This document shows positions 1 through 11,014 of a stretch of DNA of 64,000 bases, piece after piece. Source of the DNA: Adineta steineri (Eukaryota; Rotifera; Eurotatoria; Adinetida; Adinetidae); contig CAJNOI010000029.1 in assembly GCA_905250115.1 (NCBI GenBank), positions 248,001-312,000 on the forward strand, read 5' to 3'. The first letter of the stretch is position 1. Every line of letters starts with the position of its first letter. The translations under genes were made by a program, and so were the position numbers. The notes under the pieces are model-generated. The model searched no databases, had not been told where the DNA came from, and saw nothing but the letters and a program-made list of their open reading frames with translations.

Positions 1-1337
1 AATTGGTGGACACATATGAATTGATCGATCGATTCGCTATTAGCGAGTGATGTTTTGTTCGATGTCGATAGAATAGTTTTATATTATGGACTGCCACTAT
101 GTTATCTCTGATGAAAATGGAATGATCATAAGAACATTGCATAATGCATCTATGTGAGCAACAAGAGTTAGAAAGCACGAAAACTGAAGAAATCGTATAC
201 TTATCGTCAGAAATAACTTTCTCTACACTTTCGCACAATGATAGATGATATTCATTTACTCCGACATTTTCACGAATATGGGTACTTTCAAAACCTTAAA
301 TGTTGCTGTCGGTCAAGATGCGTCAAAATGACTCTCGACTGGTAAAAAATATTTTCTAGCATGATGTAGAAAATTCAATTATCATCATCAATCCAAAATC
401 ACACGATTCCTTTCAGTATTTAAGTTGAAACGATAGAATAAGTAAACAAGTGCGTAGAAATTCACTGAGAACTTCGCACAAGGTTTTCAACATTCACGAA
501 AAGATGACAGAAGAAATATCAAAACTTCTATTTGTTGCTACTTCAGTGGAACAACTTATTGACCAATTTTTTGATAAAATCAATGAAATATTAGAATGAT
601 TGCGGTGCCAATAGGAATTGTATTCGAAGAAACCAAAGATAATCTTAAATAACGAGATACAATCGAATTTTTTTCTGCGATCGTACCTCTAGATGAAAAC
701 TACTTTCCGATAGATTACGAAAAAGCTTGTTTCTCTCATATGTTGTGACGCATCTAAATGTATATGTATTGGATGTAAAATTACCTGACAGTTCTTTTCA
801 CTCATTATTATACTGCTCAAACATATATTTAGAACTGAAGAATCGATAACTCAACCTATCATTATAAAGGCATAGTTCGAACTAGAATATTTTTGTAATT
901 CTTATTAAATGATATCAAGAAAACTAAAGTTGAAATCATTTTTCCTTTCCATATCCTGATCTAAAATAATGATGATTAGAAATTTCATCGATTCTATTGA
1001 TTAGATAGTAAGTCTGTTCGTATTAATAGTGTCGAACATTGAATAACTTGATATGTTCGCGATGAGAAGTTATTTTCGTCGATCAGAAATGGGAGTAGGT
1101 GTGGGTGTGATCTTATACTCATCTCACACCCACACCGAAATTCAGTAGAAAAAGAAATTTATTTTTTTCGACTGAAGTATTTTCAATATGCTTTGAAACT
1201 AGTTGAGTTTTCAAAATGCACTTGGAAAAATGATTCAGTTTATCAACGAAATCTAAAATTTCTATTTATTCATGCGGTTCTACTATTGAATTTAATTTTT
1301 CGTATGTATTTATTCACAATCAAAGACTACAACGACT
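1..1337. other. Non-coding AT-rich stretch
   Basis: I see no convincing coding region on either strand. The one clear structure is a telomere-like inverted repeat at 1098-1136, listed separately. The rest is AT-rich with frequent stops in all frames. Confidence 0.5.
1098..1136. repeat. Telomere-like inverted repeat, copy 1
   Basis: A 13-base arm (1098-1110, ggtgtgggtgtga) is followed after 13 bases by its exact reverse complement (1124-1136). The arm contains TGTGGG, which I recall as the bdelloid telomeric unit. The same G-rich/C-rich paired layout recurs across the window. Confidence 0.75.
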
Positions 1338-1490
1338 ATGTTGTCAAAACCGTTAACATATAAAAATCAAATACTTGAACAAATGATCGATCGGAACAAA
1401 GATAAAACCAAAGTGAACTTTAGTGGTGGAAATTTGATGGATAATAGCATGGATATCGTGGCTAATTATCTTTTACAAAATAGTACGGTG
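1338..1490 (+). pseudogene. Leucine-rich-repeat scrap
   Basis: About 50 codons read as one ribonuclease-inhibitor-type leucine-rich repeat, with spacing like N-F-x-x-x-N-L-x-D-N-x-x-x-I-V-A-N-Y-L-L-Q-N-S-T. It ends at a good donor (ACG then GTGAGT). No further exon or matching repeat is visible downstream, although a related AT-rich block (acaaaatagtac) recurs near 1559. I take it for a remnant or an isolated exon of a larger LRR gene outside recognition. Confidence 0.3.
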
Positions 1491-1831
1491 AGTACGGACG
1501 AGTTTATTTTATACGTGGGAAGAAGAAAAGAGAACTAATATCTAGTCTATTTTATTCTACAAAATAGTACTGTTAAATCTCCCACGAGAATCATTCATAA
1601 TGAATTTTTCTGAGTTTACATTGCTATAGTTCTTATTTTGACTTGATAAACTCATTCGAATCGATGATTTGAATATCTTCATATTCAAATGTAGAAACAA
1701 ATAAACAGACTAAGATCCATTAAATATCATAAGAATCGAACTTATCCATAAAGCAAGGAAAATTCACCTGTAGTCATTTCATCGACATAAGAAATCTGTC
1801 AGTGAAGGAAGTTATTGAACGAGATGTTAAT

Positions 1832-2218
1832 TTAGGCATGCACCAAATCCAATTCTAGATTTCGGTTTGAATTTGAACGTATTTGACTGGAATTGGATTC
1901 AGTTTTACTTTAAATTTAGATTTGAGTTTTCCTGAATTTAATTTTGATACAAATTATCAACGAATCTGGGTGATTTAAATCACACATCTTTTACAATGAT
2001 TATTCGATTTCTGTATAAAAACCAATCAAATCCAGTTAAATCTTAATAGCAATTATATGCAGTTTTATTCACTGTTTCCCATACTCATATCACATCTTGT
2101 CTAATATTCAAAAAAGTTAAGATTTGACAATCAAATCCAAATTCAATTCCAGTCAAATCCGATCAAATCCAAATCCAATAATCGGATTTGACTGGAATTG
2201 GATTTGGTGCATGTCTAA
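1832..2218. mobile_element. MITE with about 22-bp terminal inverted repeats
   Basis: The left end reads TTAGGCATGCACCAAATCCA and the right end is its reverse complement with one mismatch (TTAGACATGC...), extending into a shared CCAATTC. The interior carries short repeats of TCAAATCC near the right end and has no coding potential. The target-site duplication is not resolved, perhaps TAA or TTAA-like. The transposon superfamily is not assigned. Confidence 0.65.
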
Positions 2219-3992
2219 CAATAAATAGTTGCCGAAAAGAATCAAACTAAAGCTATTTCACCTTTGAAAAGGAATAGTCCTTGAAGATGTTCAAAAGTTG
2301 AAGAACATCCGTGGAACTAGAAGTTCCCTGTTAAAACGTGCGAGACATTTTACGATTAACAGTACACTTTCGACATTCTTCCCGTGATCTGTGTAGAAGT
2401 TGAGAAACAAGATCAACGAAGATTGTTACAGAGAACAACTTCTGTGATTCGGATCAACTATTGTTATAGATAATTAGAAACATTCCGGGTAGTATCTGAA
2501 TAAACTCATCTAAATTTAATTGATCAACAGAAATCCAAATGGGAATGTGAAAAAGTGTTTTGTTTGAAAAATTAGTTCGAAGAACTAAAATAGAGAAACA
2601 GAATTCACACTCCAATCCAAATACTAGATCAATCATTTATTTAAATAATATGATCAATCAAATATCAACTATCATAATAATAAATGACTTTTTCTTAACA
2701 AATATAGTTACATAAAATATCACTTCAGTAATTATTTTTTGTATTACTAATAAATGAACACAAACAGTTGGTCATTATTCACATAGAGCGGGACATAAAA
2801 AATAATGAATATAAATTATTTCTTGTTGACAGAAAAAGAATATAAATTTATCGAGCATGTGTCGTCAATCAGCTTTGAATTTCTCTATTTAATTCATAAA
2901 TGTAAAATTGTCTTGGTGTTTACCGAATAAAATAAATATAGAAAATCAAAAAAGAACTATTAGGCTCACATCCTACTTATCAGGAACAGAACATTGAAAA
3001 ATATGCTATATAATCTGTTCTAATCTAAAAAAATATCTACAAATAATATTTGATGATGGGTATGGATGTCAATGAAATAGAATATTCACACCTCACATCA
3101 ACCCACACTCTCAAAATGGAATCATTTTTACTTGAGTTATATAGTATTCTCCTATTTATGTAATGCTTCGATATTTGTATTTTCTATATTTTTACTTTCA
3201 ACATTATTAGAGTGATTTGTATACAGCTTCAAGATTGTAGAACAATTAGTTTGAGTCCGATGTTTCTTGATTTTAGATTATTTAATATCATTCGTAGTCT
3301 ATGATAATATTCGTCTATTCAAACCTACTGTATATGACATAATACATAATGTTAATTACATTGATAGTTACCTCTATCTAATCTTTGTTTAAGAAATATA
3401 TCAATGAAATTATGAAACGGTTTTAAATAATCTTTTCAATTATGTATGTTTAACTTTCGGTCAGCAAAAAAGTAAAAATTTTTGAATGTTTATACAACAC
3501 CATTCATGTTATTAACATGCACATATCTAAATTTGAGTATTGTTATTCTTTTACTTTCAACTAACGTGACTTTCTCTTCGTCTATAGATCTATTTTTCTT
3601 TGACTCATTCATCTAGAAACGATGTGTAACAGTTAAAAGAAAAAAAATTTTCTCCACAATATAAGCATCTTCTTTCTTCTTTACATATAATCTATCTGTA
3701 TCGTTGTTTTTAAAGAAACTATAAATTTAGAAGAAATAAAAATAAAAATTTTACATTTTACTACTTCTGTAAAGGTAGGAATCAGACAGTAATAGTTGAA
3801 AGCTTTTTAAATGATATTCGAAAGTTGTCCCAGACTAAAAATACTACAGAATATTTCGTCTATTTTTTCATCATGATATAGTTTTCTGTAATATCCGTTT
3901 GTCTTCACAAATAATACTAATGATTATATTTCACTCAAATTTTATATTTAACTTAAAATTTTCAATATTATTATTCTATTTAGATTTTTAGA
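2219..3992. other. Long non-coding stretch
   Basis: AT-rich with no supported gene. A degenerate G-rich/C-rich pair (about 3057-3112: gggtatggatgt, then cacacctcacatcaaccca) resembles the telomere-like hairpins. A splice-acceptor-like tttagatttttag lies just before the ATG at 3993, so a 5' exon may lie here. Confidence 0.4.
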
Positions 3993-5456
3993 ATGTCTTT
4001 AAACAAAGGAAGACCTGCGAGTGCTGGTCAAAGTTTACCAAAAGATATTGATAATATATATTATACAGCTTTCAGTGAATCTATTATTCTTGGCTGTTTT
4101 TATGATGCAAGAAAGTGTTCTGTACTTTCTCAATTACCATTAAACAAGAAATTAATAATTAATTCAGCACAGTATAGATCGGTGACTTGTACAATAATGA
4201 CAGATAATACATTGGATATTGAAGATTTTTTTCGTACGATTGGTATCACTGATGAGTTATGGTTAAATTTAACGTTAAATAGCATACCTACAGAAAACAT
4301 GGGATTATTATGTTATTATTCTTTTGCGAAAAATACAAACACTCGATATCTCTATTATTATTATGTAAGTGAAGAAAATTCGATTTCATCGGAAAAGAAC
4401 GTAGTTAAAATAGGACTTCCTACAGATATACCTCACTTTAGTACAACTCATGTTATTTCTACAGTTAGAGTAGGAATTCAGGCTTTTATTGTATTACAAC
4501 TATCTTCGAATGATCAAATAAATCTTGACCGTTTACTTGAAAAAATAAAGGATCAATTGATTATGAACAAATTCGAACTATCAAAAGTTGATAAATTGTT
4601 ACTCAATGAAATTACCGTTACAAAAATCTTCTCCAATACACAAAGTTTACATCAATTCTCAAAATTAGAAGACATTTGTCAAACTATAATACAGATGAAA
4701 GTACACAGCTACAAACATTCTCCATTACAATATGCACTTCGTCCAATTAATTGGTTTTATCCAACTTATCCTACGGAAAAAGCAAAATATATTGCACTTG
4801 AACAAGAGACTATAAAAATAATCAAAAAATATTTACTTCATTTATTATCTAAACTATCAGACATAAAGATTTGCTTTAATTCCAAAGTGAAACATACACT
4901 TCAAAAATATTTAGAAGTACAATATGATACACTTCGACAACAATTTATAAATGTAGATACAATTTATTCAAATGAAATTAAGCGTCTTCGTGATTTAGTT
5001 ATAAAAATGCGTCATGGTAAAACTGAACAAAAAATGATAGATGAGTTGTTAGTTGATAAATCTAACGATTCATTAGAAAATAATTTAGATCATACGAAAA
5101 AATATATTCAATCTTTGACTGAAAAAGTGCAATTAATCAATGAACTTAATGAACAAAATATTAGTTATTTGAATATGGCACATTTACTTACTCAAGCAAA
5201 TCATGATTTAAATACAATTTTTCAAGACATACTTCAGGACAATAAATCACAACTTATATTTTGTTCTTCGGATCATTTAAAAGATGGAAATTCATCATCA
5301 TGGACTATTCAATATGCCAATTGGATGAAAACATGTGAAACTGATCCGTCGTTAACACTTGTCTATGCTGATTTCTCTTACAGTTCATTTCATTTGACAG
5401 AAGTAAGGATATTGCGAGCTATATCATTGCATGATGCCACAAAAAAACTAAACTAG
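3993..5456 (+). CDS. Helical protein with weak SNTX-thioester-like layout
   Basis: A 487-codon uninterrupted frame with ordinary AT-rich bdelloid codon use and no signal peptide or membrane segment. The centre (residues about 140-280) has a beta-rich stretch, a Leu-rich helical segment and an LRPINW motif, followed by a long helical C-terminal half (about 290-400). This order recalls the thioester/helical part of the SNTX/MACPF-like family, which many animals carry as non-toxin proteins. Resemblance is by eye and weak; no pore-forming domain is visible, so no toxin role is claimed. The ATG sits 1 base after a splice-acceptor-like AG, so an upstream exon is possible. A profile search with SNTX_thioester and stonustoxin_helical models would decide. 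Confidence 0.5.
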   Translation: MSLNKGRPASAGQSLPKDIDNIYYTAFSESIILGCFYDARKCSVLSQLPLNKKLIINSAQYRSVTCTIMTDNTLDIEDFFRTIGITDELWLNLTLNSIPTENMGLLCYYSFAKNTNTRYLYYYYVSEENSISSEKNVVKIGLPTDIPHFSTTHVISTVRVGIQAFIVLQLSSNDQINLDRLLEKIKDQLIMNKFELSKVDKLLLNEITVTKIFSNTQSLHQFSKLEDICQTIIQMKVHSYKHSPLQYALRPINWFYPTYPTEKAKYIALEQETIKIIKKYLLHLLSKLSDIKICFNSKVKHTLQKYLEVQYDTLRQQFINVDTIYSNEIKRLRDLVIKMRHGKTEQKMIDELLVDKSNDSLENNLDHTKKYIQSLTEKVQLINELNEQNISYLNMAHLLTQANHDLNTIFQDILQDNKSQLIFCSSDHLKDGNSSSWTIQYANWMKTCETDPSLTLVYADFSYSSFHLTEVRILRAISLHDATKKLN

Positions 5457-6045
5457 CAAATTTGCGTATATCGGCAAATGAAGAAGCAGTATAATTCTTT
5501 TCCTTCATCCTATGACACACTCTCGATAGATCCATAGATCTTGATAATGCTTGAGAAGTCTACTATAGATCATTATTACAGGAGTTGTTTCGATATATAT
5601 TCTATCATCAGACTGTTCTTTCAAGCTTAAAATGAAGTTAATTTCTGTTTCTCTAATCATTAAAAGTGAACATAGACTGTTTTAGTTGATAATATTAGTT
5701 ACTTTTGTAATCATACAATTTACTTTTCACTAGGGTGGGTGAACGTGGGCGAAGGTAAGGGAGGGAGTGGGTGAATAGGTGAAGGAGAGTGAGAGTGAGA
5801 GCGTTAATGGGTGAGTGAGGATGTGAATGTGGTGTCGGTATGAGCGATTGTGTGTGTTGACGAAAAACTGTCGCGTCCATACTTCAAATCCTCACCCACA
5901 CCCACACCCTTTTTGAGTACACTAAAAAATCAACTACAATATAATTAACTTAAAATGAAGATACCTGACTAGCACATGTAATGAACTTTGATATTGACAT
6001 TAAATAATCTTTGTAAGATACAAGACCAATATAAATATTTTATAT
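5457..6045. other. Intergenic with G-rich/C-rich tract
   Basis: No gene seen. From about 5731 to 5910 the + strand is strongly G-rich (gggtgggtgaacgtgggcg and similar) and ends in a C-rich block (cctcacccacacccacaccc). It is the longest of the telomere-like blocks here; its arms pair only imperfectly. Confidence 0.6.
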
Positions 6046-7073
6046 TTATTTGAATTCTTTTACATACACATCAATATCATTGTGATTAACTTCTAAAAAT
6101 GAATGAAGAATAGTAACAATAGCATTATTAACTAATCGTTGAATTGGAAGATGTGGTCTGATAGCTCCTTTAGTTACTTTCCAATTACATAAATCATTAC
6201 ATAGAGAAATAATTTTATTGTTCTATTTAAAACACAATATATAGAGTGTGGATGCAGGTGTGAGTATATGTACATTATTAATCAAATAGCCATTCACACC
6301 CACAGTTAGAATCCTGATGTTACATAAGTTACTTTCATATTATTTCTATCTATGAATTAGTATTTTAACGTATTTCACAGTGCTATGACTGCAACTTGAA
6401 TGAAATATATTGAATACCAATTTGAGTTATTTCTCATATTTAGTACATCAGGCAATGCTTATATTGTAGAATCAACAGATAGATAATGCATGCATATGTC
6501 TATCATGTGTGTGAAATATTTTTTTCTTTCAGTGCAATAATAACATATGCTTTTATCTTCACATAAAGAAAAAGAAAAATATTATTAATAGTATATTGTT
6601 TTTCGAATAATAAATAAAATAAATAATAAAAAAAACACCAATATTGGACAACAAGTAGTTGTTCTCGATAGTGCAATAGAATGCAAACGTTGAGTATAAA
6701 AAACTTTATATATAGATGAAGTAAAACATGATATTGGTGTTTCATTAGTAAGATTTATTTTAGCTTGATTAAGTGTAAATTGAGAACACATACGTATTGA
6801 ATCTCTATCATAGTAAAGACATGAATGTATAATTAAAAGTGATTTACAATCATCCGATTTTTGTTCATCAAATAATTTATGATATCGTTGTCGAAAATAA
6901 CAAGTCAATATATAATTTTGACATAGATAATCATCAATAGATTTCACAATCACTAATGCTCGATTATTAAATTTCGAAGTTGATGATATTAATTGACAGA
7001 AAAACCATGAATTTAGTATTATTGATAAATGAAATCGTAGATAAACCATCTTGTAAATAAATGGATTTTTCAA
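6046..7073 (-). CDS. Hypothetical two-exon protein
   Basis: The first exon runs from an ATG at 7073 (or 7049, just after an acceptor-like TTTACAAG) to 6639. A weak donor (TTG then GTGTTT) joins in phase to an acceptor at 6223-6224 and a last exon 6222-6046 that ends in TAA. The encoded protein of roughly 200 residues is rich in Cys, Leu and Ile (YLCQN, CYFRQRYHKLF, CNWKVTKGAIRPHLP) and has one hydrophobic N-terminal segment. I do not recognise the family. The 416-bp intron contains a telomere-like hairpin near 6245-6304. It may be part of a longer gene. Confidence 0.35.
6245..6304. repeat. Telomere-like inverted repeat in an intron
   Basis: gtgtggatgcaggtgtga on the left pairs loosely with ttcacacccacag on the right across an AT-rich loop. 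It lies inside the putative intron of the hypothetical minus-strand gene. Confidence 0.5.
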
Positions 7074-7532
7074 TTAAAGAGAAGCGATCTAGTGTAAAAT
7101 CTTACGTTCTACTACTTACATTAGCTTGTTTTTTATCTATTTTATCCGATGATGTGTATTTCTACCATCTGCTTACTATTGTTCTCTGATCTATTAAATA
7201 TTCAGATTTTAATGAACATATACAGCAGGCAAAAAGAAAAGAAAAAGAATGTCATTCTGCTCGCATTATTATCATACGGTGTTTATGAGTATCGAATTAA
7301 TGGAGTTTTCTCTATAAGCAAGTATAATAGCTAGTCGTCGTTATTCATTTCCTGTTTCCGCCTAAACAAGCGGGTCTTGTCTAGCGTTAAATATTATATA
7401 TGATTGTATTTATCTGAGAATTTGTTTTATTTATTAGTGTATAGATAGAGGAAGACAATATACTAGTTATAATACATTACTCATATAGATAAATTACAAT
7501 AAAAAACAAAAGTTTTAATATCGTTGTATTAT
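7074..7532. other. Intergenic, nothing recognised
   Basis: AT-rich spacer between the hypothetical gene and the 3' end of the ENKD1 gene. Reading frames here are short and lack coding character. Confidence 0.5.
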
Positions 7533-8841
7533 TTATTCGTTGAGTTTAATAAATACTTTTGGTTTTGAGAATATTTTAATTGCTTCGTCTAATTCGATAA
7601 GTTTCTTTTCGATGTCTTCTTTTGTTTGTCGAAGTATAACCGTATCATTACGAACAGGTAAACGATTTAGTTTTTTTTCCAATTCAGCTCGATCTATTAT
7701 AAATGAAATATGTATATTTTATTTAATTGAATAATTTATTTTACTGGCATGAAGTTTTTGTAAGGTTAATTCACGTTGATTGTTATCAACTTTTGTATGA
7801 CCAGGAGGACAATCAGGATCTGGCGCATTAACACGTGCTACATACGTATCTTGATCTTGTTTTTCTTTGATTTTTTCGATGCTAATAATGAATCATATTT
7901 TGAAAAATTTATCAAAAATACAGAAAATACGAACTAGTCGGGTACACGTCCTTTTTGTTTTTTTTGATAGGTTTTTAAAGTTTTGTCTTGTTTTTCTCGA
8001 TATTCTTCAACAGCTTCGCTACTGATTGCTTTACGCGTTTTTGGAAGAGTTTTTACATATCGAGAATTTATTTTAACATAATCTTGTTGACTTTTATCAT
8101 CAACTTGAGCTTGATTAGATTCACAAACAGATTGAGATCGAAGAAATTTCGGGCCAGTATTTTCATGTGCTCGAAGAAAATCACTTCGAGCTGATTGTGA
8201 TCGTTGAGCATCCTACATAATACAAATCAGAACGAGTACAAAATAAGTTTATCAATTACTTCTTCAAGTTTTTGTTTAACTTTCGATTGTACATAATTAT
8301 ATTGTTTCGATTGCCAAAGTGCTTTGACAGGTTTCGGTGCAGATTGTTCTTTAACTAATTGTCGTTTTTGTGTTTCACGCATTATAGTTCGAATTCGTTT
8401 TGCATTTTCATTTAAATGATTTTTTATACTTCCTGTTTTACTAATTTGCAAAACATTAGGATATCGAACGTGAAGAAGATATGGAGCACCGGCACTACCA
8501 ATCGCTTGTCTGTAATTGTTTTTAGCATCAGCACCACGAATACGTACAGGACGATTAGAAGTACTAAATAAAAGAAAATCTTTCATTTAATTTTTTGTAT
8601 TAGCTATCAGTACCCTCCTGGACGATCATCCGCTCCATATCCAGGATCTGGTGGAATTGGACTTCGTAAACGAGATGGTCCTGAAAAGAAAATCTATAAT
8701 ATAAGTCTAGTACTAAATCTAATGATACAAGCCTTCTGGATTTTTTATTCCTGGATCAAAGAATTCTTTTCGATCAAAACTATTTGTAAGAGATGGACCA
8801 AACTGAGCTGACCATTGAAACTGATGTTCAGGTACATACAT
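7533..8841 (-). CDS. ENKD1: ENKD1-like enkurin-domain protein
   Basis: Six exons with consistent phase: 8841-8733, 8680-8614, 8563-8260, 8212-7935, 7881-7745, 7693-7533, giving 351 residues, close to the roughly 346 of vertebrate ENKD1. The N-terminal part carries the family signature GPSRLRSPIPPDP. The middle has KPVKALW and DFLRAH followed by KGRVPDY. The C-terminal half has CPPGH and a terminal enkurin region with LP-x-x-NDT, an IEKKL-x-E-L-x-EAIKIFS helix and the conserved PKVF ending. ENKD1 is a microtubule and ciliary/centriolar protein in animals (family knowledge). Intron 1 uses a GC-AG pair (8732-8681); the others are GT-AG and about 50 nt. The gene is divergent from RNF146, sharing about 330 bp. 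Confidence 0.92.
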
Positions 8842-9170
8842 GGTTTTCTGATCTAATTTAGTTCACATTCATATTGCCATTAGCATGTACATTACTATGG
8901 ATAAAAATGTTGAATTCTTTTTTTTGAAAATAAGATTAGAAGTTAGAATAAATTTTCTAGAAACTTATTTGAAAACTTCAGCTTTATTTTTCTTATCATT
9001 AATTTTTTTTCATATAGATGTCAGTATATTCATCGTTTCCTTTTATTGACTATCATTTGATCAATAGAAACTAACTGAACGTTAATATTTTTTCTTTTCT
9101 TTTCTTTCTAATACACTTGATTGATTATAATGTGTCAATAAGGGGAAAAAGGAAAATCAGAATATCAATT

Positions 9171-10584
9171 ATGAGTACTAATTCACTTCGTTCAGTTGAA
9201 TGTAGTGTATGTTTACAACCGCTTATTAATCCAGTTAAATTACCCTGTGGACATTCGTTTTGTTTTCTTTGTGTGAAAGGTGTAGCTAATGTCAGTCATA
9301 CTTGTGCTCTTTGTCGGTAGGATTTATTAGAAGAATTATTTTCTTAAAAAACGATTTTGTTTTTATTTATTTCTTTTGTTAGAAAACCATTTCCACGTGA
9401 ATTAATCGATAAACCTAATGTATTAGCAGTAGAACTACGTGATGATGAATCACTTACATCAACCAATTCCATCGCTCGTCATGTTTGGTAAGCTATTATT
9501 TTATAAGTTTCACAGCTGTGACACATTACATTACTGTCGAAATGTTCTAGCAAATAGAATCTGACAAAGTCGTATATCTCGCTACGTTATAATTACAGAT
9601 TATTGAATAGACTGTAACTAATAGGTAAAATTCAAGGATAATTGAATTATTATAAGGTTATTATCAAAATTGCTTGAGAGCATTATGAAGTACGTCAGTC
9701 TACAGTACAAATATATGAAAAAATAAGTCGTAATTCCAGTTTTATCGGAAAATGATTTTCTAACAAAAGATATCTTTTGCCGATATTGAATCGGATGGAA
9801 TTAATAAATATAAATAGTAATGAAAATTTTGCGTTTTAAGGTATTATGAAGGTCGTAATGGTTGGTGGATGTATGATCAACGAACAAATGATGAAATTGA
9901 TCAATCATTTCGACGTGGTGATAGACGATTAGAAATTCTTATAGTTGGTCATCTTTATGTTATTGATTTTGAAAATATGCATCAATATCGTTTAAATGAT
10001 ACACAACGTCGACGAAGAATTAAATATGATCTCATATCTGCACCAAAAAAAGGTGTTGGTGGATTAAAACTTGATCTACAAAGGTTTGATTATTATTTTC
10101 TTTATAAATTCAATAACAATATTAGAAATTTTCATATAGTAGAAATACTCAAAATAGTCCACCAAATATAGATTCACCTGTTGTACCATCTTTAGCCTCA
10201 TCAGTTCCATCAATAATTGCGAATTCTTCTTCAACTGATCATCTTGCTGTGATAAGATCTCGATCGGATGCTGATGGTGAAGAACCGACATTAACACCTC
10301 CTATAATTCTTCCAGTAGATGATACTAATCGAACAGCAATTCGACAACCTGCTGATGGCCTTGGTAATCCGAGTACAACTAATACAACAACTTGGCGAAC
10401 AAGTAATAATACTGAAGAACGTCGTGTGATATCATGGAGTAGCGATGAAGATGATGATAATGATATTCCACCATCATCTCGACTTCGACCTGTACTTATC
10501 GGTGGTGAAGATAATACCCAACATAATCATTCAAATGATGACGATACATTATTAACTAATCTTTCATTAAATACACAAAATTAA
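9171..10584 (+). CDS. RNF146: RNF146/Iduna-like RING-WWE E3 ubiquitin ligase
   Basis: Four exons in phase: 9171-9316, 9383-9487, 9841-10083, 10140-10584 (312 residues). A RING finger at residues about 11-49 has C-x2-C, CGHSFC, C-x2-C-V-K-G and CALC spacing. A WWE domain follows, with WYYEGRNGWWMYD, LIVGHLYVIDFENM and QYRLN, the fold that binds iso-ADP-ribose in poly(ADP-ribose). The KKGVGGLKLD stretch after it is also typical. The acidic Ser/Thr-rich tail holds tankyrase-binding motifs in vertebrates; none is certain here. Known role: PAR-dependent ubiquitination of tankyrase targets such as axin. An in-frame ATG at 9117 would add 18 residues; I prefer 9171 because the extension is basic and unlike the family. 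Confidence 0.93.
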
Positions 10585-11014
10585 ATATTGTTTGTTTTTC
10601 TTTTATTTTTTAGATAGAATTCGTTGGAGAAAATTTTCTTTCTTTTTTTTTCTTCTTCTTTATTTATAGTCTATGTACATAAGATAAACAATCATATTGC
10701 TTACATCTGGAAAAGCAAAAAAGAAACGATTTATTTTTTTTTGCTTTCTTTCGTCCAGCTTGATTTTTATTTGTCTGTAAAGAATTATATGTAGAGTCTT
10801 TCAAGCTCAGATAATGAGCATTATGAAATATTATTCATTTTTTGTTCTGTCAATAATTCGAGCATAACATTATAAAAAAATATATTATGATGAAGATTGA
10901 CAAAAGAACACAATACTATGTTGTTTGACATATTAAAGAATAGAATCTGTGTCATTATTAAAGTATAATATATCATTTTTCTTCTTCCAGATTTTTCTTT
11001 GTGTCATACAAAGT
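10585..11014. other. Spacer between RNF146 and TMCC genes
   Basis: AT-rich 3' region of RNF146 and promoter region of the next gene. Homopolymer T tracts dominate and no separate gene is visible. Confidence 0.5.

Noticed and set aside
5695-5880. Small Ser/Pro/His-rich protein
   Set aside because: Translation of a G-rich telomere-like tract.
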